A stretch of 51,251 nt of DNA from Paranoxybacillus sp035645275 (GCA_035645275.1 DASQMX010000032.1:1-51251), one strand, 5' to 3'; shown: positions 8,080 to 17,347, counted from the first letter of the stretch. Program-made: numbers and translations. Notes: generated by a model not told the origin, from the sequence alone.

Positions 8080-8114
8080 AAAAAAGACCTAACCGCGATC
8101 GGTCAGGCCTTTTT
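8080..8114 (-). terminator. Terminator of the glycolytic operon (after eno)
   Basis: AAAAAGGCCTGACCG with loop ATCG and imperfect complement CGGTTAGGTC, then TTTTTT on the minus strand, 16 bp beyond the eno stop codon. Also usable on the other strand. Confidence 0.85.
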
Positions 8115-8129
8115 CGTCACAAAGTTCCA

Positions 8130-9422
8130 TTACTTTTTAAGGTTGTAGAAAGATTTAATACCGTTGTAAATCGCTGTATCGCCAAGTTGATCTTCGATGC
8201 GAAGCAATTGATTGTACTTCGCCACGCGGTCTGTGCGAGAAGGTGCACCTGTTTTAATTTGACCAGCGTTTGTCGCAACAGCGATGTCAGCGATTGTGCT
8301 GTCTTCTGTTTCACCAGAACGGTGAGAAATCACCGCAGTGTAACCAGCGCGTTTTGCCATTTCAATGGCATCAAATGTTTCTGTTAAAGTACCGATTTGG
8401 TTCACTTTAATAAGGATAGAGTTACCTACACCTTTTTCAATACCTTCAGCAAGCTTCTTCGTATTTGTTACGAATAAGTCGTCACCAACAAGCTGAACTT
8501 TCTTACCAAGACGCTCTGTTAATAGTTTATGTCCTTCCCAGTCATTTTCATCTAAACCGTCTTCAATAGAGATGATTGGGTATTTAGATACAAGCTCTTC
8601 ATACCAAGCAACCATTTCTTCAGACGTTTTAACAACGCCTTCACCTTCAAGATGGTATTTACCTGTTTCTTTGTTGTAAAGCTCAGAAGATGCTACGTCC
8701 ATCGCAAGCATCACTTCTTCGCCTGGTTTGTAGCCTGCTTTTTCAATCGCTTCAATGATTGTTTGAAGAGCTTCTTCGTTTGATTTTAAGTTTGGCGCGA
8801 ATCCACCTTCGTCACCAACCGCTGTGTTGTAGCCTTTTGCTTTTAACACCGCTTTTAAGCTATGGAAAATTTCTGTACCCATGCGAAGTGCTTCACGGAA
8901 TGTTGGCGCACCAACAGGCATAATCATAAACTCTTGAATATCAACGTTGTTATCAGCATGCGCACCGCCGTTTAAAATGTTCATCATAGGCACTGGAAGT
9001 GTTTTTGCGTTAAATCCGCCAAGATATTGATATAAAGGAACATCTAAGTAATCAGCTGCAGCGCGAGCGACTGCCATAGAAACACCTAAAATCGCGTTCG
9101 CACCAAGCTTACCTTTGTTTTCTGTACCATCTAGCTCAATTAATGTTTTGTCAATACCAACTTGGTCAGTTACATCAAAGCCGATAATCGCTGGAGCGAT
9201 AATTTCATTTACGTTTTCAACCGCTTTTAATACACCTTTACCGAGATAGCGGTTTTTATCTCCATCGCGCAACTCAACAGCTTCATATTCACCAGTAGAA
9301 GCACCGCTTGGCACTAATGCACGGCCGAATGCGCCAGATTCAGTGTAAACTTCTACTTCCACTGTCGGATTACCGCGAGAATCTAGTACTTCACGAGCAT
9401 ATACATCAATAATTGTTGGCAT
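8130..9422 (-). CDS. eno: Enolase
   Basis: 430 aa, full length. Converts 2-phosphoglycerate to phosphoenolpyruvate and is an RNA degradosome partner in Bacillales. The N-terminal cap (IDVYAREVLDSRGNPTVEVE) and the TIM-barrel active site are intact: the metal ligands in AMDVASSE, SIEDGLDEND and LVGDDLFVTN, the catalytic Lys in ILIKVNQIGT, and the enolase signature (ILIKVNQIGTLTE; SHRSGETED). Last gene of the cggR-gapA-pgk-tpiA-gpmI-eno operon, with its terminator directly behind. Confidence 0.98.
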   Translation of the reverse strand: MPTIIDVYAREVLDSRGNPTVEVEVYTESGAFGRALVPSGASTGEYEAVELRDGDKNRYLGKGVLKAVENVNEIIAPAIIGFDVTDQVGIDKTLIELDGTENKGKLGANAILGVSMAVARAAADYLDVPLYQYLGGFNAKTLPVPMMNILNGGAHADNNVDIQEFMIMPVGAPTFREALRMGTEIFHSLKAVLKAKGYNTAVGDEGGFAPNLKSNEEALQTIIEAIEKAGYKPGEEVMLAMDVASSELYNKETGKYHLEGEGVVKTSEEMVAWYEELVSKYPIISIEDGLDENDWEGHKLLTERLGKKVQLVGDDLFVTNTKKLAEGIEKGVGNSILIKVNQIGTLTETFDAIEMAKRAGYTAVISHRSGETEDSTIADIAVATNAGQIKTGAPSRTDRVAKYNQLLRIEDQLGDTAIYNGIKSFYNLKK

Positions 9423-9508
9423 AAAACTTCTCTCCTTTTCTGATTTTTGATTTATTGTGTGTAAACTTTCAAAGCTAAATAATCTTTTTAGTCATTTTCA
9501 TTCAACGA

Positions 9509-11047
9509 TTATTCTTTCACAATCAACGACTTACCCGTCATTTCTTTCGGTTGTTCTAAGCCTAAAAGATCAAGCATTGTCGGTGCTAAATCTCCTAAAA
9601 TGCCACCTTCACGAAGCGTAATGCCTTTTTTCGTAACGATGACAGGCACTGGATTTGTCGTATGCGCCGTATGAGGTTTACCTTCAGGAGTGATGACTTC
9701 ATCCGCATTTCCGTGGTCAGCAGTAATAATCGCAATACCACCTTTGGCTAAAATAGCGTCAACTACTTTTCCTAGGCACTCATCAACCGCTTCAACTGCT
9801 TTGATCGTTGGCTCTAATTTACCGGAATGGCCGACCATATCTGGGTTTGCGTAGTTTAAAATAATAGCATCGTGCTTGTCTGCCTCGATTTCTTTTAAAA
9901 GAGCTTCCGTTACTTCATAGGCGCTCATTTCCGGTTTTAAGTCATATGTCGGCACTTTTGGCGAGTTGATTAAAATACGCTCTTCTCCCGGAAACTTTTC
10001 TTCACGACCGCCGCTCATAAAGAATGTGACGTGCGGATATTTTTCTGTTTCCGCGATACGAAGCTGCTTAAGACCGTTTTGTGATAATACTTCACCAAGC
10101 GTATTATCAAGGTTCGTCGGCTTAAACGCCACATATCCTTTGACTGTTTCGCTAAAGTGTGTTAAGCACACGAAGAATAAGTTTTTCGGATGTTTCGGAC
10201 CGCGGTCAAACGAACGGAAATCGTCGTTCGTAAACGTATTGGAAATCTGAATCGCACGGTCTGGTCGGAAGTTATAGAAAATAATCGCATCTTCATCTTT
10301 AATGGTTGCAACCGGCGAACCGTCTTCACGCACCATAACAGACGGGAGCACGAACTCATCATAAATGCCGTGTTGATAAGAATCTTCGACACACTCAACC
10401 GCACTGCGATAAGTTGGCCCTTCGCCATATACCATTGCGCGATACGCCTTTTCAACACGCTCCCAACGCTTATCGCGGTCCATTGAATAGTAGCGTCCGG
10501 AAAGCGTCGCAATTTCACCGACGCCATACTCTTTGATTTTTTCATTTAGTTCGTTAATGTATTTCAATGCTGTTTGTGGTCCTACGTCGCGGCCATCAAG
10601 GAACCCATGGATATAAACGTTTTTCACGCCTTCTTTTGCTGCAAGTTTTAATAACGCATAAAGATGGTTGATATGGCTGTGTACACCGCCATCAGACAGC
10701 AAACCAAACAGGTGAAGGTTGGTTCCTTTTTCTTTAACGTGGTTCATTGCCGCTAAAAATGTTTCGTTGCGGTCAAATTCTCCTTCACGAATTGCAATAT
10801 TGACGCGCGTCAAGCTTTGATAGACGATGCGGCCTGCACCGATGTTTAAGTGCCCTACTTCAGAGTTCCCCATTTGTCCTTCAGGCAATCCAACCGCTTC
10901 GCCGCAAGCTGTTAATGTTGTATGTGGGAATTCGTTCCAATAACGATCGAAGTTCGGCTTTTTCGCCAAAGCGACCGCGTTTCCTTTCGTTTCCTCACGA
11001 AGCGCGAAACCGTCCAAAATAATTAACGCTACTGGTTTTTTACTCAT
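9509..11047 (-). CDS. gpmI: 2,3-bisphosphoglycerate-independent phosphoglycerate mutase
   Basis: 512 aa, Mn-dependent iPGM of the alkaline phosphatase superfamily. The phosphorylated Ser62 lies in GQMGNSEVGHLNIGAGR; Asp12 (LILDGF) and the ITADHGNAD and HTAHTTNPVP motifs supply metal ligands. It interconverts 3- and 2-phosphoglycerate. In spore formers the Mn and pH dependence of this enzyme lets 3-PGA accumulate in the forespore. The start codon overlaps the tpiA stop by 8 bp, so the two are translationally coupled. Confidence 0.97.
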   Translation of the reverse strand: MSKKPVALIILDGFALREETKGNAVALAKKPNFDRYWNEFPHTTLTACGEAVGLPEGQMGNSEVGHLNIGAGRIVYQSLTRVNIAIREGEFDRNETFLAAMNHVKEKGTNLHLFGLLSDGGVHSHINHLYALLKLAAKEGVKNVYIHGFLDGRDVGPQTALKYINELNEKIKEYGVGEIATLSGRYYSMDRDKRWERVEKAYRAMVYGEGPTYRSAVECVEDSYQHGIYDEFVLPSVMVREDGSPVATIKDEDAIIFYNFRPDRAIQISNTFTNDDFRSFDRGPKHPKNLFFVCLTHFSETVKGYVAFKPTNLDNTLGEVLSQNGLKQLRIAETEKYPHVTFFMSGGREEKFPGEERILINSPKVPTYDLKPEMSAYEVTEALLKEIEADKHDAIILNYANPDMVGHSGKLEPTIKAVEAVDECLGKVVDAILAKGGIAIITADHGNADEVITPEGKPHTAHTTNPVPVIVTKKGITLREGGILGDLAPTMLDLLGLEQPKEMTGKSLIVKE

Positions 11048-11801
11048 GATTTCCCGCCTCCACTAACTGTAAAAACGATTGCGGCTCCAAGCTGGCACCG
11101 CCAACTAATGCACCATCAATATGCTCCTGCGCTAAAAATTCTTTAATGTTGTTTGGCTTCACGCTGCCGCCGTATTGAATGCGCACAGCATCAGCGACCT
11201 CTTGTGAGAATTTTTTCGCAATCACAGAGCGAATATGACCGCATACTGCGTTTGCGTCTTCCGCTGTCGAAGATTTGCCTGTACCGATTGCCCAAATCGG
11301 TTCGTAGGCAATCACCACTTGTTTTGCCTGTTCTTCAGTTAATCCTTCAAGCGCCTTTTCTACCTGCGCTCCAACAATTTCGTTTGTTTGGCCGCTTTCA
11401 CGTTGCTCTAACGTCTCACCGCAGCAAACAATCGGAGTTAAGCCATGCGTAAATGCAGCCATCACTTTTTTGTTTACTGTTTCATCTGTTTCCGCAAACA
11501 TTTCACGACGTTCAGAGTGACCGATAATCACGTAAGTAACACCGATATCTTTTAAAGCAACCGGACTGATTTCCCCTGTATAAGCACCGCTTTCTGCAAA
11601 ATGCATGTTTTGTGCGCCAATTTTTAAATCGGTGCCTTGAACCGCTTGGACTAAGCGCTCTAAAAATAGGGCTGGTGCACAAATAACAGAATCTACTTTC
11701 TCAGCAGACGGAATAAGCCCTTTTACTTCTTCAACAAAGCTTACTGCTTCAGAAAGTGTTTTGTGCATTTTCCAGTTGCCAGCAATAATTGGTTTACGCA
11801 T
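11040..11801 (-). CDS. tpiA: Triosephosphate isomerase
   Basis: 253 aa TIM-barrel enzyme that interconverts dihydroxyacetone phosphate and glyceraldehyde 3-phosphate. Catalytic residues are in place: Lys11 (AGNWKMHK), His95 (VIIGHSERRE) and Glu167 (AYEPIWAIGTG). Full length. Overlaps gpmI by 8 bp and follows pgk by 36 bp in the glycolytic operon. Confidence 0.98.
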   Translation of the reverse strand: MRKPIIAGNWKMHKTLSEAVSFVEEVKGLIPSAEKVDSVICAPALFLERLVQAVQGTDLKIGAQNMHFAESGAYTGEISPVALKDIGVTYVIIGHSERREMFAETDETVNKKVMAAFTHGLTPIVCCGETLEQRESGQTNEIVGAQVEKALEGLTEEQAKQVVIAYEPIWAIGTGKSSTAEDANAVCGHIRSVIAKKFSQEVADAVRIQYGGSVKPNNIKEFLAQEHIDGALVGGASLEPQSFLQLVEAGNHE

Positions 11802-11837
11802 TATTTTTCATCCCTTCTTTTGTCAAAATGGGAGAGA

Positions 11838-13022
11838 TTACTTATCATTTAAGGCAACAACGCCAGGAAGCTGTTTTCCTTCCATAAACTCAAGTGAAGC
11901 TCCGCCGCCTGTTGAAATATGATCCATTTTATCAGCAAGGCCAAATTTCTCAACAGCAGCTGCTGAATCGCCACCGCCGATGACAGAATATGTATCGTTC
12001 GCATCAGCTAATGCTTGAGCAACAGCCTTTGTTCCTTCCGCAAATGCGTCCATTTCAAATACTCCCATCGGCCCGTTCCAAATAACTAATTTTGATTTAG
12101 AAATCACGTCACGATAAAGTTCACGAGTTTTTGGACCGATATCAAGCGCTTCCCAATCGCTTGGAATGGAGTCAATATCAACTACTTTTTTATTCGCATC
12201 GTTGGAGAAGTCATCCGCTACAACAACGTCCACAGGCATGTAGAAGTTGACGCCTTTTTCTTTCGCCTTCTCCATAAACGATTTAGCAAGCTCAATTTTG
12301 TCTTCCTCAAGCAAAGACTTACCGATCTCATGGCCTAAAGCTTTCACAAATGTGTAAGCAAGACCGCCGCCGATAATTAAGTTATCGACTTTATCTAATA
12401 AGTTTTCAATGACGCCAATTTTATCTTTTACTTTCGCGCCGCCAATAATCGCTGTAAATGGACGCTCTGGGTTAGAAAGAGCTTTTCCTAATACTTCGAT
12501 TTCTTTTTCCATTAAGAAACCGGCCACGGCTGGCAAGTAATGCGCAATTCCTTCCGTTGAAGCGTGCGCGCGATGAGCAGCCCCGAAAGCATCGTTGACA
12601 TAAATGTCTGCCAGCTCAGCAAATGCTTTCGCAAGCTCTGGATCGTTTTTCTCTTCGCCCGGATAGAAACGCACGTTTTCAAGAAGCAATACATCGCCTT
12701 CATTCATTTGTGCAATCGCGTTTTTCACTTCGTCGCCGTAAGCTTCATCCGTTTTAACAACTTTTTTTCCTAAAAGTTCGCTCAAACGTTCTGCTACAGC
12801 GTTCAAACGCATCTCTTCAACAACTTTTCCTTTTGGACGGCCAAGGTGGCTCGCTAAAATCACTTTTGCCCCTTGCTCAGACAAATATTGAATCGTTGGA
12901 AGAGCTGCGCGAATACGAGTGTCATCCGTCACTTTGCCGTCTTGCATTGGCACGTTAAAATCGACACGGCAAAAGACGCGTTTTCCTTTGACATCAATAT
13001 CGCGAACCGTTTTTTTGTTCAT
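11838..13022 (-). CDS. pgk: Phosphoglycerate kinase
   Basis: 394 aa from the ATG at 13022 (MNKKTVRDI). The AGGAGG site lies 9 nt upstream; an in-frame TTG at 13028 is too close to that site. Makes ATP from 1,3-bisphosphoglycerate. N-domain substrate motifs RVDFNVPMQDG and ASHLGRPKG, hinge and nucleotide-site motifs IIGGAKVKDKIGV and NGPMGVFE, and the C-terminal GGGDSAAAVEKFG are present. The 139-bp gap from gapA contains a GC-rich stem-loop, so expression may differ from that of gapA. Confidence 0.98.
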   Translation of the reverse strand: MNKKTVRDIDVKGKRVFCRVDFNVPMQDGKVTDDTRIRAALPTIQYLSEQGAKVILASHLGRPKGKVVEEMRLNAVAERLSELLGKKVVKTDEAYGDEVKNAIAQMNEGDVLLLENVRFYPGEEKNDPELAKAFAELADIYVNDAFGAAHRAHASTEGIAHYLPAVAGFLMEKEIEVLGKALSNPERPFTAIIGGAKVKDKIGVIENLLDKVDNLIIGGGLAYTFVKALGHEIGKSLLEEDKIELAKSFMEKAKEKGVNFYMPVDVVVADDFSNDANKKVVDIDSIPSDWEALDIGPKTRELYRDVISKSKLVIWNGPMGVFEMDAFAEGTKAVAQALADANDTYSVIGGGDSAAAVEKFGLADKMDHISTGGGASLEFMEGKQLPGVVALNDK

Positions 13023-13081
13023 GACCAAAGGCCTCCTTTTTCATGGCTGATAATGGAGATGAAAAGTTACCTCCATATACG

Positions 13082-13115
13082 AAAGGGAGTGGGGACAACC
13101 CCCGCTCCCCTTTCC
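13082..13115 (-). promoter_or_regulatory. Stem-loop between gapA and pgk
   Basis: GGAAAGGGGAGCGGGGG pairs with CCCCACTCCCTTTC on the minus-strand transcript, without a T run. In B. subtilis the gapA-pgk junction is where the cggR-gapA transcript and the longer operon transcript separate. A partial terminator or stabilising hairpin is therefore likely here, but this is inferred. Confidence 0.5.
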
Positions 13116-13161
13116 ATTTCAATATTATAGACTTGATTGAGCGACGAATACAATTTTTTTC

Positions 13162-14169
13162 TTATAATCCTTTAGAAGCGATGTATTCAGCTAAGTCAAC
13201 TACACGATGAGAGTAGCCAGTTTCGTTGTCATACCAAGATACAACTTTCACCATGCGGCCTTCCATTACCATTGTAGAAAGCGCGTCAATTGTTGAAGAA
13301 GCTGGGTTGCCGTTGTAGTCACGAGATACTAATGGCTCTTCGCTGTACGCTAAAATGCCTTTTAGTTCTCCTTCTGCTGCTGCTTTTAATGCTGCATTCA
13401 CTTCTTCTACTGTTACATCTGTTTCAAGCTCTGCTACAAGATCAACAATAGAAACGTTTGGAGTTGGCACACGCATTGCCATACCGTTTAATTTACCTTT
13501 TAACTCAGGCAACACAAGTGCAACTGCTTTTGCCGCACCTGTCGTTGTTGGGATAATAGACTCTGCTGCCGCACGAGCACGACGTAAATCTTTATGCGGT
13601 AAATCTAAGATTTGTTGGTCGTTTGTATAAGCGTGAACTGTTGTCATCATACCGCGTTTGATTCCGAATTTTTCATGAAGTACTTTTGCAAATGGCGCTA
13701 AGCAGTTTGTTGTACAAGAAGCGTTAGAGATAACATGATGGTTTGCTGGATCATATTTATCTTGGTTAACACCCATAACAATTGTAATATCTTCGTTTGT
13801 TGCAGGTGCAGAGATGATTACTTTTTTCGCGCCCGCTTCTAAGTGCTTAGCTGCATCTTCGCGTTTTGTGAAGCGGCCAGTAGATTCAACAACGATGTCT
13901 ACGCCTAATTCGCCCCAAGCTAATTGAGCTGGGTCGCGCTCAGCTTTAACGATGATTTCTTTTCCGTTTACAACAAGGTTATTTCCATTTACAGAAACTT
14001 CTGCATCTAATGTTCCATGAACAGAATCGTATTTTAAAAGATGAGCAAGCGTTTTTGCATCTGTTAAGTCATTTACAGCTACTACTTCAATGTTAGGATT
14101 TTTTAATGCTGCGCGGAATACGTTACGACCGATACGACCGAAACCGTTAATACCAATTTTTACAGCCAT
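13162..14169 (-). CDS. gapA: Glyceraldehyde-3-phosphate dehydrogenase (glycolytic)
   Basis: 335 aa. NAD-binding motif GINGFGRIGR at 6-15, catalytic Cys152 in SNASCTTNCLAP, and the His of TTVHAYTNDQ. Oxidises glyceraldehyde 3-phosphate to 1,3-bisphosphoglycerate. Position directly behind cggR identifies it as the glycolytic GapA rather than the gluconeogenic GapB. Ribosome site TAAGGAGGAA. Its expression should be repressed by CggR when fructose 1,6-bisphosphate is low. Confidence 0.97.
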   Translation of the reverse strand: MAVKIGINGFGRIGRNVFRAALKNPNIEVVAVNDLTDAKTLAHLLKYDSVHGTLDAEVSVNGNNLVVNGKEIIVKAERDPAQLAWGELGVDIVVESTGRFTKREDAAKHLEAGAKKVIISAPATNEDITIVMGVNQDKYDPANHHVISNASCTTNCLAPFAKVLHEKFGIKRGMMTTVHAYTNDQQILDLPHKDLRRARAAAESIIPTTTGAAKAVALVLPELKGKLNGMAMRVPTPNVSIVDLVAELETDVTVEEVNAALKAAAEGELKGILAYSEEPLVSRDYNGNPASSTIDALSTMVMEGRMVKVVSWYDNETGYSHRVVDLAEYIASKGL

Positions 14170-14201
14170 GATTAGTTCCTCCTTAAAGATTTTTATATTC
14201 C

Positions 14202-14217
14202 AGGGATTTTACTCCCT
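14202..14217 (-). promoter_or_regulatory. Small stem-loop at the cggR-gapA junction
   Basis: AGGGA-GTAAAA-TCCCT overlaps the cggR stop codon. In B. subtilis RNase Y cleaves the cggR-gapA mRNA near an equivalent stem-loop so that gapA mRNA outlasts cggR mRNA. The same role here is inferred from position only. Confidence 0.4.
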
Positions 14218-15228
14218 TATTAACTCTCTTGCCGCTCCTTCATCTGTAATTAACACAGAATGATGAGCTTGTTTCATATAGGCCTTAATCGCTTTTGCCT
14301 TAGAAGCACCGCCGGCTACGGCAATGACATGTTCAACTTTTTTTACATCTTCAAGCTGAATGCCCATTGTCTTTACCTTGTGCACAACTTCGCCTTCTTG
14401 ATTAAAGTAATAACCAAAAGCTTCGGCCACCGCATGACGTTGTTTAATTTTTTCTATTTCTTCTCGAGGGGTTTTGCGGCGCTCTGCCATTGTAATGGCA
14501 TCGCCAATGCCATGAATGACCATGTTTGACGAGCGTATGAGTTCAAGTACTTCCTTGATAGCAGGTTCTTCAATCATAGATTGGTATGCCTCATCGCTTA
14601 ATTGATCAGGCACATGAAGAAGACGGTAATTCCCCATTGCTTTTTCCGCCATGCGGGCGCAAATCGTATTGGCTTGATTTTTTACATCTTCTCCAAGACC
14701 ACCGCGGGCTGGCACGAATAAAATATCGATTTGTTTTAGTTCAGGAGTCATCATCTCAGCGACAGCAGCAAGTGTTGTCCCACCTGTGACCGCAACAATG
14801 CTTTGGTGCGTTAATCTTTCTTTCATACAGGCAACACAAGCTCGACCCATTTCTTTTTTCACCCAAGGGGAAAGGTCGCTATCACCTGCGACAACGATAA
14901 CATCTTTTATGTCAAGAAGGCTCTTTATTTGTTTTTCCAAATCTTTTAATCCTGAAACTTCTTTCATCATATCTTCCAGATTTTTTAACAGTTCGCTTCC
15001 TTCAAGCGTGACGCTCATTCCAGCAGAACTAACGTCAATTAAATTTTGCTCTTTTAAAAATTGAACTTCCGAACGAAGAACGCGCTCGCTAATGCCTAAG
15101 TTGGTTGACAACACTCTTCTGCCAATCGGCTGCATCAGCCGAATATGCTGCAAAATTTGATAACGTTTTTGCATGATTTCAAGAAGATCAGGTAATAATT
15201 TTTTTTGTGCATCAATCAACGTTTGCAT
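14209..15228 (-). CDS. cggR: Central glycolytic genes regulator CggR
   Basis: 339 aa SorC/DeoR-type repressor. N-terminal helix-turn-helix (about 25-65; GRRVLSTNLGISERVLRSEV) and a C-terminal sugar-phosphate-binding domain (about 90-339) with the phosphate-site motif VTGGTTLAAVAEMM and the conserved PARGGLGED. Fructose 1,6-bisphosphate lowers its cooperative binding to the operator and induces the operon. First gene of the cggR-gapA-pgk-tpiA-gpmI-eno operon; an operator of the known CggR type lies 41 bp upstream of the start. Confidence 0.96.
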   Translation of the reverse strand: MQTLIDAQKKLLPDLLEIMQKRYQILQHIRLMQPIGRRVLSTNLGISERVLRSEVQFLKEQNLIDVSSAGMSVTLEGSELLKNLEDMMKEVSGLKDLEKQIKSLLDIKDVIVVAGDSDLSPWVKKEMGRACVACMKERLTHQSIVAVTGGTTLAAVAEMMTPELKQIDILFVPARGGLGEDVKNQANTICARMAEKAMGNYRLLHVPDQLSDEAYQSMIEEPAIKEVLELIRSSNMVIHGIGDAITMAERRKTPREEIEKIKQRHAVAEAFGYYFNQEGEVVHKVKTMGIQLEDVKKVEHVIAVAGGASKAKAIKAYMKQAHHSVLITDEGAARELIRE

Positions 15229-15268
15229 TCATTTCCTTTCCCCTTGTTGTTTAATATCATCAGCTAAT

Positions 15269-15306
15269 GGACACAAAATGTCCCGGTATGACATATTATG
15301 TCCCGC
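15269..15306 (-). promoter_or_regulatory. CggR operator
   Basis: Two direct half-sites on the minus strand, GCGGGACATAATATGTC and CCGGGACATTTTGTGTCC, matching the B. subtilis CggR operator (CGGGAC ... TGTCC repeats). It lies between the upstream gene's terminator and cggR. Confidence 0.85.
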
Positions 15307-15312
15307 TAACAC

Positions 15313-15358
15313 CAAAAAAAATCACTCCTGCTTTACAAATTTATTTTAACAGGAGTGA
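15313..15358 (-). terminator. Terminator of the rpoN/glutaredoxin transcript
   Basis: Perfect 9-bp stem TCACTCCTG/CAGGAGTGA with a 19-nt AT-rich loop, then eight T on the minus strand. It ends 6 bp before the CggR operator. Confidence 0.88.
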
Positions 15359-15367
15359 AATCTATCT

Positions 15368-15613
15368 TCAACTATTCAATTTGCGAAGTAAACGCTTTCT
15401 TACAACATCTTTGTGAATAATCCCATATTCAATTTCTTCACCATCCATTTCAACAACTGGAATCATCAATTGATATTTTTCAAGCAAACGATCATTTTTA
15501 TAAATATCGATTTCTTCTATTTCAAACGAAAATTCTCTCTGTAGCTCCTGCAAAACGGTTTTTGCTTTTTCGCATAAACCACAATCTACTTTTGAATAAA
15601 GAGTGACTTTCAT
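15368..15613 (-). CDS. Glutaredoxin-like thioredoxin-fold protein
   Basis: 81 aa, one small thioredoxin fold with a redox-type CGLC motif at 11-14 and the cis-Pro segment MIPVVEMDG. It matches the DUF836-type glutaredoxin-like proteins of Bacilli. Reaction and partner are unknown; a cytoplasmic thiol-disulfide role is inferred. It is 17 bp behind rpoN and shares its terminator. Confidence 0.85.
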   Translation of the reverse strand: MKVTLYSKVDCGLCEKAKTVLQELQREFSFEIEEIDIYKNDRLLEKYQLMIPVVEMDGEEIEYGIIHKDVVRKRLLRKLNS

Positions 15614-15630
15614 CTATCCCACTTCCTACA

Positions 15631-16932
15631 CTAATATCTTTTTCTTTTCGCTGAAGACGGAATGTTTAACTGCTCCCGATATTTTGCAACGGTACGTCTT
15701 GAAATGACGATTTCATATTTTTCGTAAAGCAGCTCAGCAAGCTTTTGATCCGATAGAGGCGCACTTTTATTTTCTTGTTCAATAAGTTGTTTAATCAATG
15801 CTTTTGCCTGTGCCGCTGAAGCATCTTCGCTTGCATTAGCCAGCGAAATGGCACTGCTGAAAAAATATCGCAATTCGACCGTACCATATGGCGTTTGAAC
15901 ATACTTATTTTTAACGGTTCTGCTTACCGTTGACTCATGAATGTTTAATGCTTCGGCAACCTCCCGCATCGTTAACGGCTTTAGTGCTGAAAACCCCTTT
16001 TCAAAGCACTCTGCTTGCTTCTCCACAATCTTATTCATCACATTTACTAACGTTTGCTTTCTTTGTTCTAAGCTTTTTACTAACCATTCAAATTGCTGAT
16101 ACTTTTCTTTAATAAACTGTTCAATTTGTTCATCGCGCCGGCGGCTGATTTTCTTTTCATAACTGCTATTCCAAATAAGCTGTGGAACGACTTCATCATT
16201 TAATAAGACGCAAAAACCTTCCGCACCACGTTCAACAATTAAATCTGGAGCAATAAAAGGCGATTCTGCCTTCGCATAGTGACTTCCTGGCCGCGGCTGA
16301 AGCGTGCATATTAAGTCGGCGACTTGCTGAATCTCCTTTATATCAACGTTCAATTGTTTCGCTAACGTTTTCCATGCTTTTTCAGCAAACATTAAAAAAT
16401 AGTTCGAAACAATCCGTTCAGCTAATTCATTTCGTTTTGGTAAACGAACAAGCTGTAAATATAAACATTCTTGTAAACTGCGGGCACCGACTCCTGCCGG
16501 CTCTAACGATTGAAGCATGCGAATCGCCTGCTGAACAGCTTCGACTGTTACAGCTAAATGATCAGCTATTTCTGATTCGGTAATGCGCAAATACCCATCC
16601 TCATCAAGCGAGTAAATCAGATAATTCATAATCCGTCGCTGTTCAGGGGACAATTGAGCCATGCTAAGCTGCATTGATAAATAGGAGGCTAATGTTTCCG
16701 AAGATGTACCAATATTTTCAATCACATCTTTCTTTTCCTGCTTATGTAGTCGCTTGTACTTTTCCGTGCGCTTGTTGTCTCTTATTTCAAGAAAAGGATT
16801 TTCCAGCGATTGTTCATACAAAAAAGAGCGCAATTCCAACGTTGAGTATTGCAATAATTCAATCGCTTGTGTTAATTCTTTTGTGAGCGAGAGCTTCAGT
16901 TGCTGCTGCTGAAGTAATTCGGCCCTCATCAT
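15631..16932 (-). CDS. rpoN: RNA polymerase sigma-54 factor (SigL)
   Basis: 433 aa. Gln/Leu-rich region I (LLQQQQLKLSLTKELTQAIELLQYSTLEL) contacts activators; the core-binding and HTH regions follow (REVAEALNIHESTVSRTVKNKY about 322-343). The RpoN box SRRTVAKYRE at about 411-420 reads the -24 element. The acidic region II is short, as in B. subtilis SigL. It directs transcription that needs AAA+ enhancer-binding activators (levan, arginine and branched-chain amino-acid catabolism in relatives). Starts MMRAELL; either Met is possible. Confidence 0.96.
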   Translation of the reverse strand: MMRAELLQQQQLKLSLTKELTQAIELLQYSTLELRSFLYEQSLENPFLEIRDNKRTEKYKRLHKQEKKDVIENIGTSSETLASYLSMQLSMAQLSPEQRRIMNYLIYSLDEDGYLRITESEIADHLAVTVEAVQQAIRMLQSLEPAGVGARSLQECLYLQLVRLPKRNELAERIVSNYFLMFAEKAWKTLAKQLNVDIKEIQQVADLICTLQPRPGSHYAKAESPFIAPDLIVERGAEGFCVLLNDEVVPQLIWNSSYEKKISRRRDEQIEQFIKEKYQQFEWLVKSLEQRKQTLVNVMNKIVEKQAECFEKGFSALKPLTMREVAEALNIHESTVSRTVKNKYVQTPYGTVELRYFFSSAISLANASEDASAAQAKALIKQLIEQENKSAPLSDQKLAELLYEKYEIVISRRTVAKYREQLNIPSSAKRKRY

Positions 16933-17011
16933 ATAAACAGCCCCCTTCTCACTTATTGTACAATAAGAATGCCAAACAGTGTATGGAAATCAGTTGTAAG
17001 GAGGAATAAGT

Positions 17012-17227
17012 ATGGCTGAATTATTTTCTGTCCGCTATTTCGAGGAAAATTTGCGTCAACATGTTGAAATGAACAAGAAGTTTCAAAGTAAAATCGATGC
17101 GATGAACAGCTATTACCGTTCTGTCGTTTCTACCTTAGTGAATCAACCATTAACAAAAAGCTCGGAAATTGTGCGCCGTCTGCAAAACTTAGATGAGGCG
17201 TATAACAAAGTGAAAGCAGAAAATTAA
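17012..17227 (+). CDS. yvfG: Small conserved protein YvfG
   Basis: 71 aa, divergent from rpoN. The sequence MAELFSVRYFEENLRQHVEM and MNSYYRSVVSTLVNQPLTK matches YvfG, a small helical protein encoded next to sigL in B. subtilis. Function unknown. Strong AAGGAGGAATA ribosome site. A hairpin-plus-T-run lies about 90 bp downstream. Confidence 0.88.
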   Translation: MAELFSVRYFEENLRQHVEMNKKFQSKIDAMNSYYRSVVSTLVNQPLTKSSEIVRRLQNLDEAYNKVKAEN

Positions 17228-17281
17228 GGAATCATTTACCACTAACATATTCGATAATGTTATAGTATAGTCCTAGTTGTA

Positions 17282-17347
17282 GCGGACAAGAGCCGCATAA
17301 TATTCAAATGTTTTGTCCAGTGCCGGCACACTGGGCTTTTATTTTTA
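17282..17347 (+). terminator. Hairpin cluster behind yvfG
   Basis: CCAGTG-CCGGCA-CACTGG (17317-17334) followed by CTTTTATTTTTAT looks like an intrinsic terminator. Just upstream, GCGG/CCGC (17282-17296) and GGACAA/TTGTCC (17284-17318) are mutually exclusive pairings, the second overlapping the terminator stem by two bases. Confidence 0.6.
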
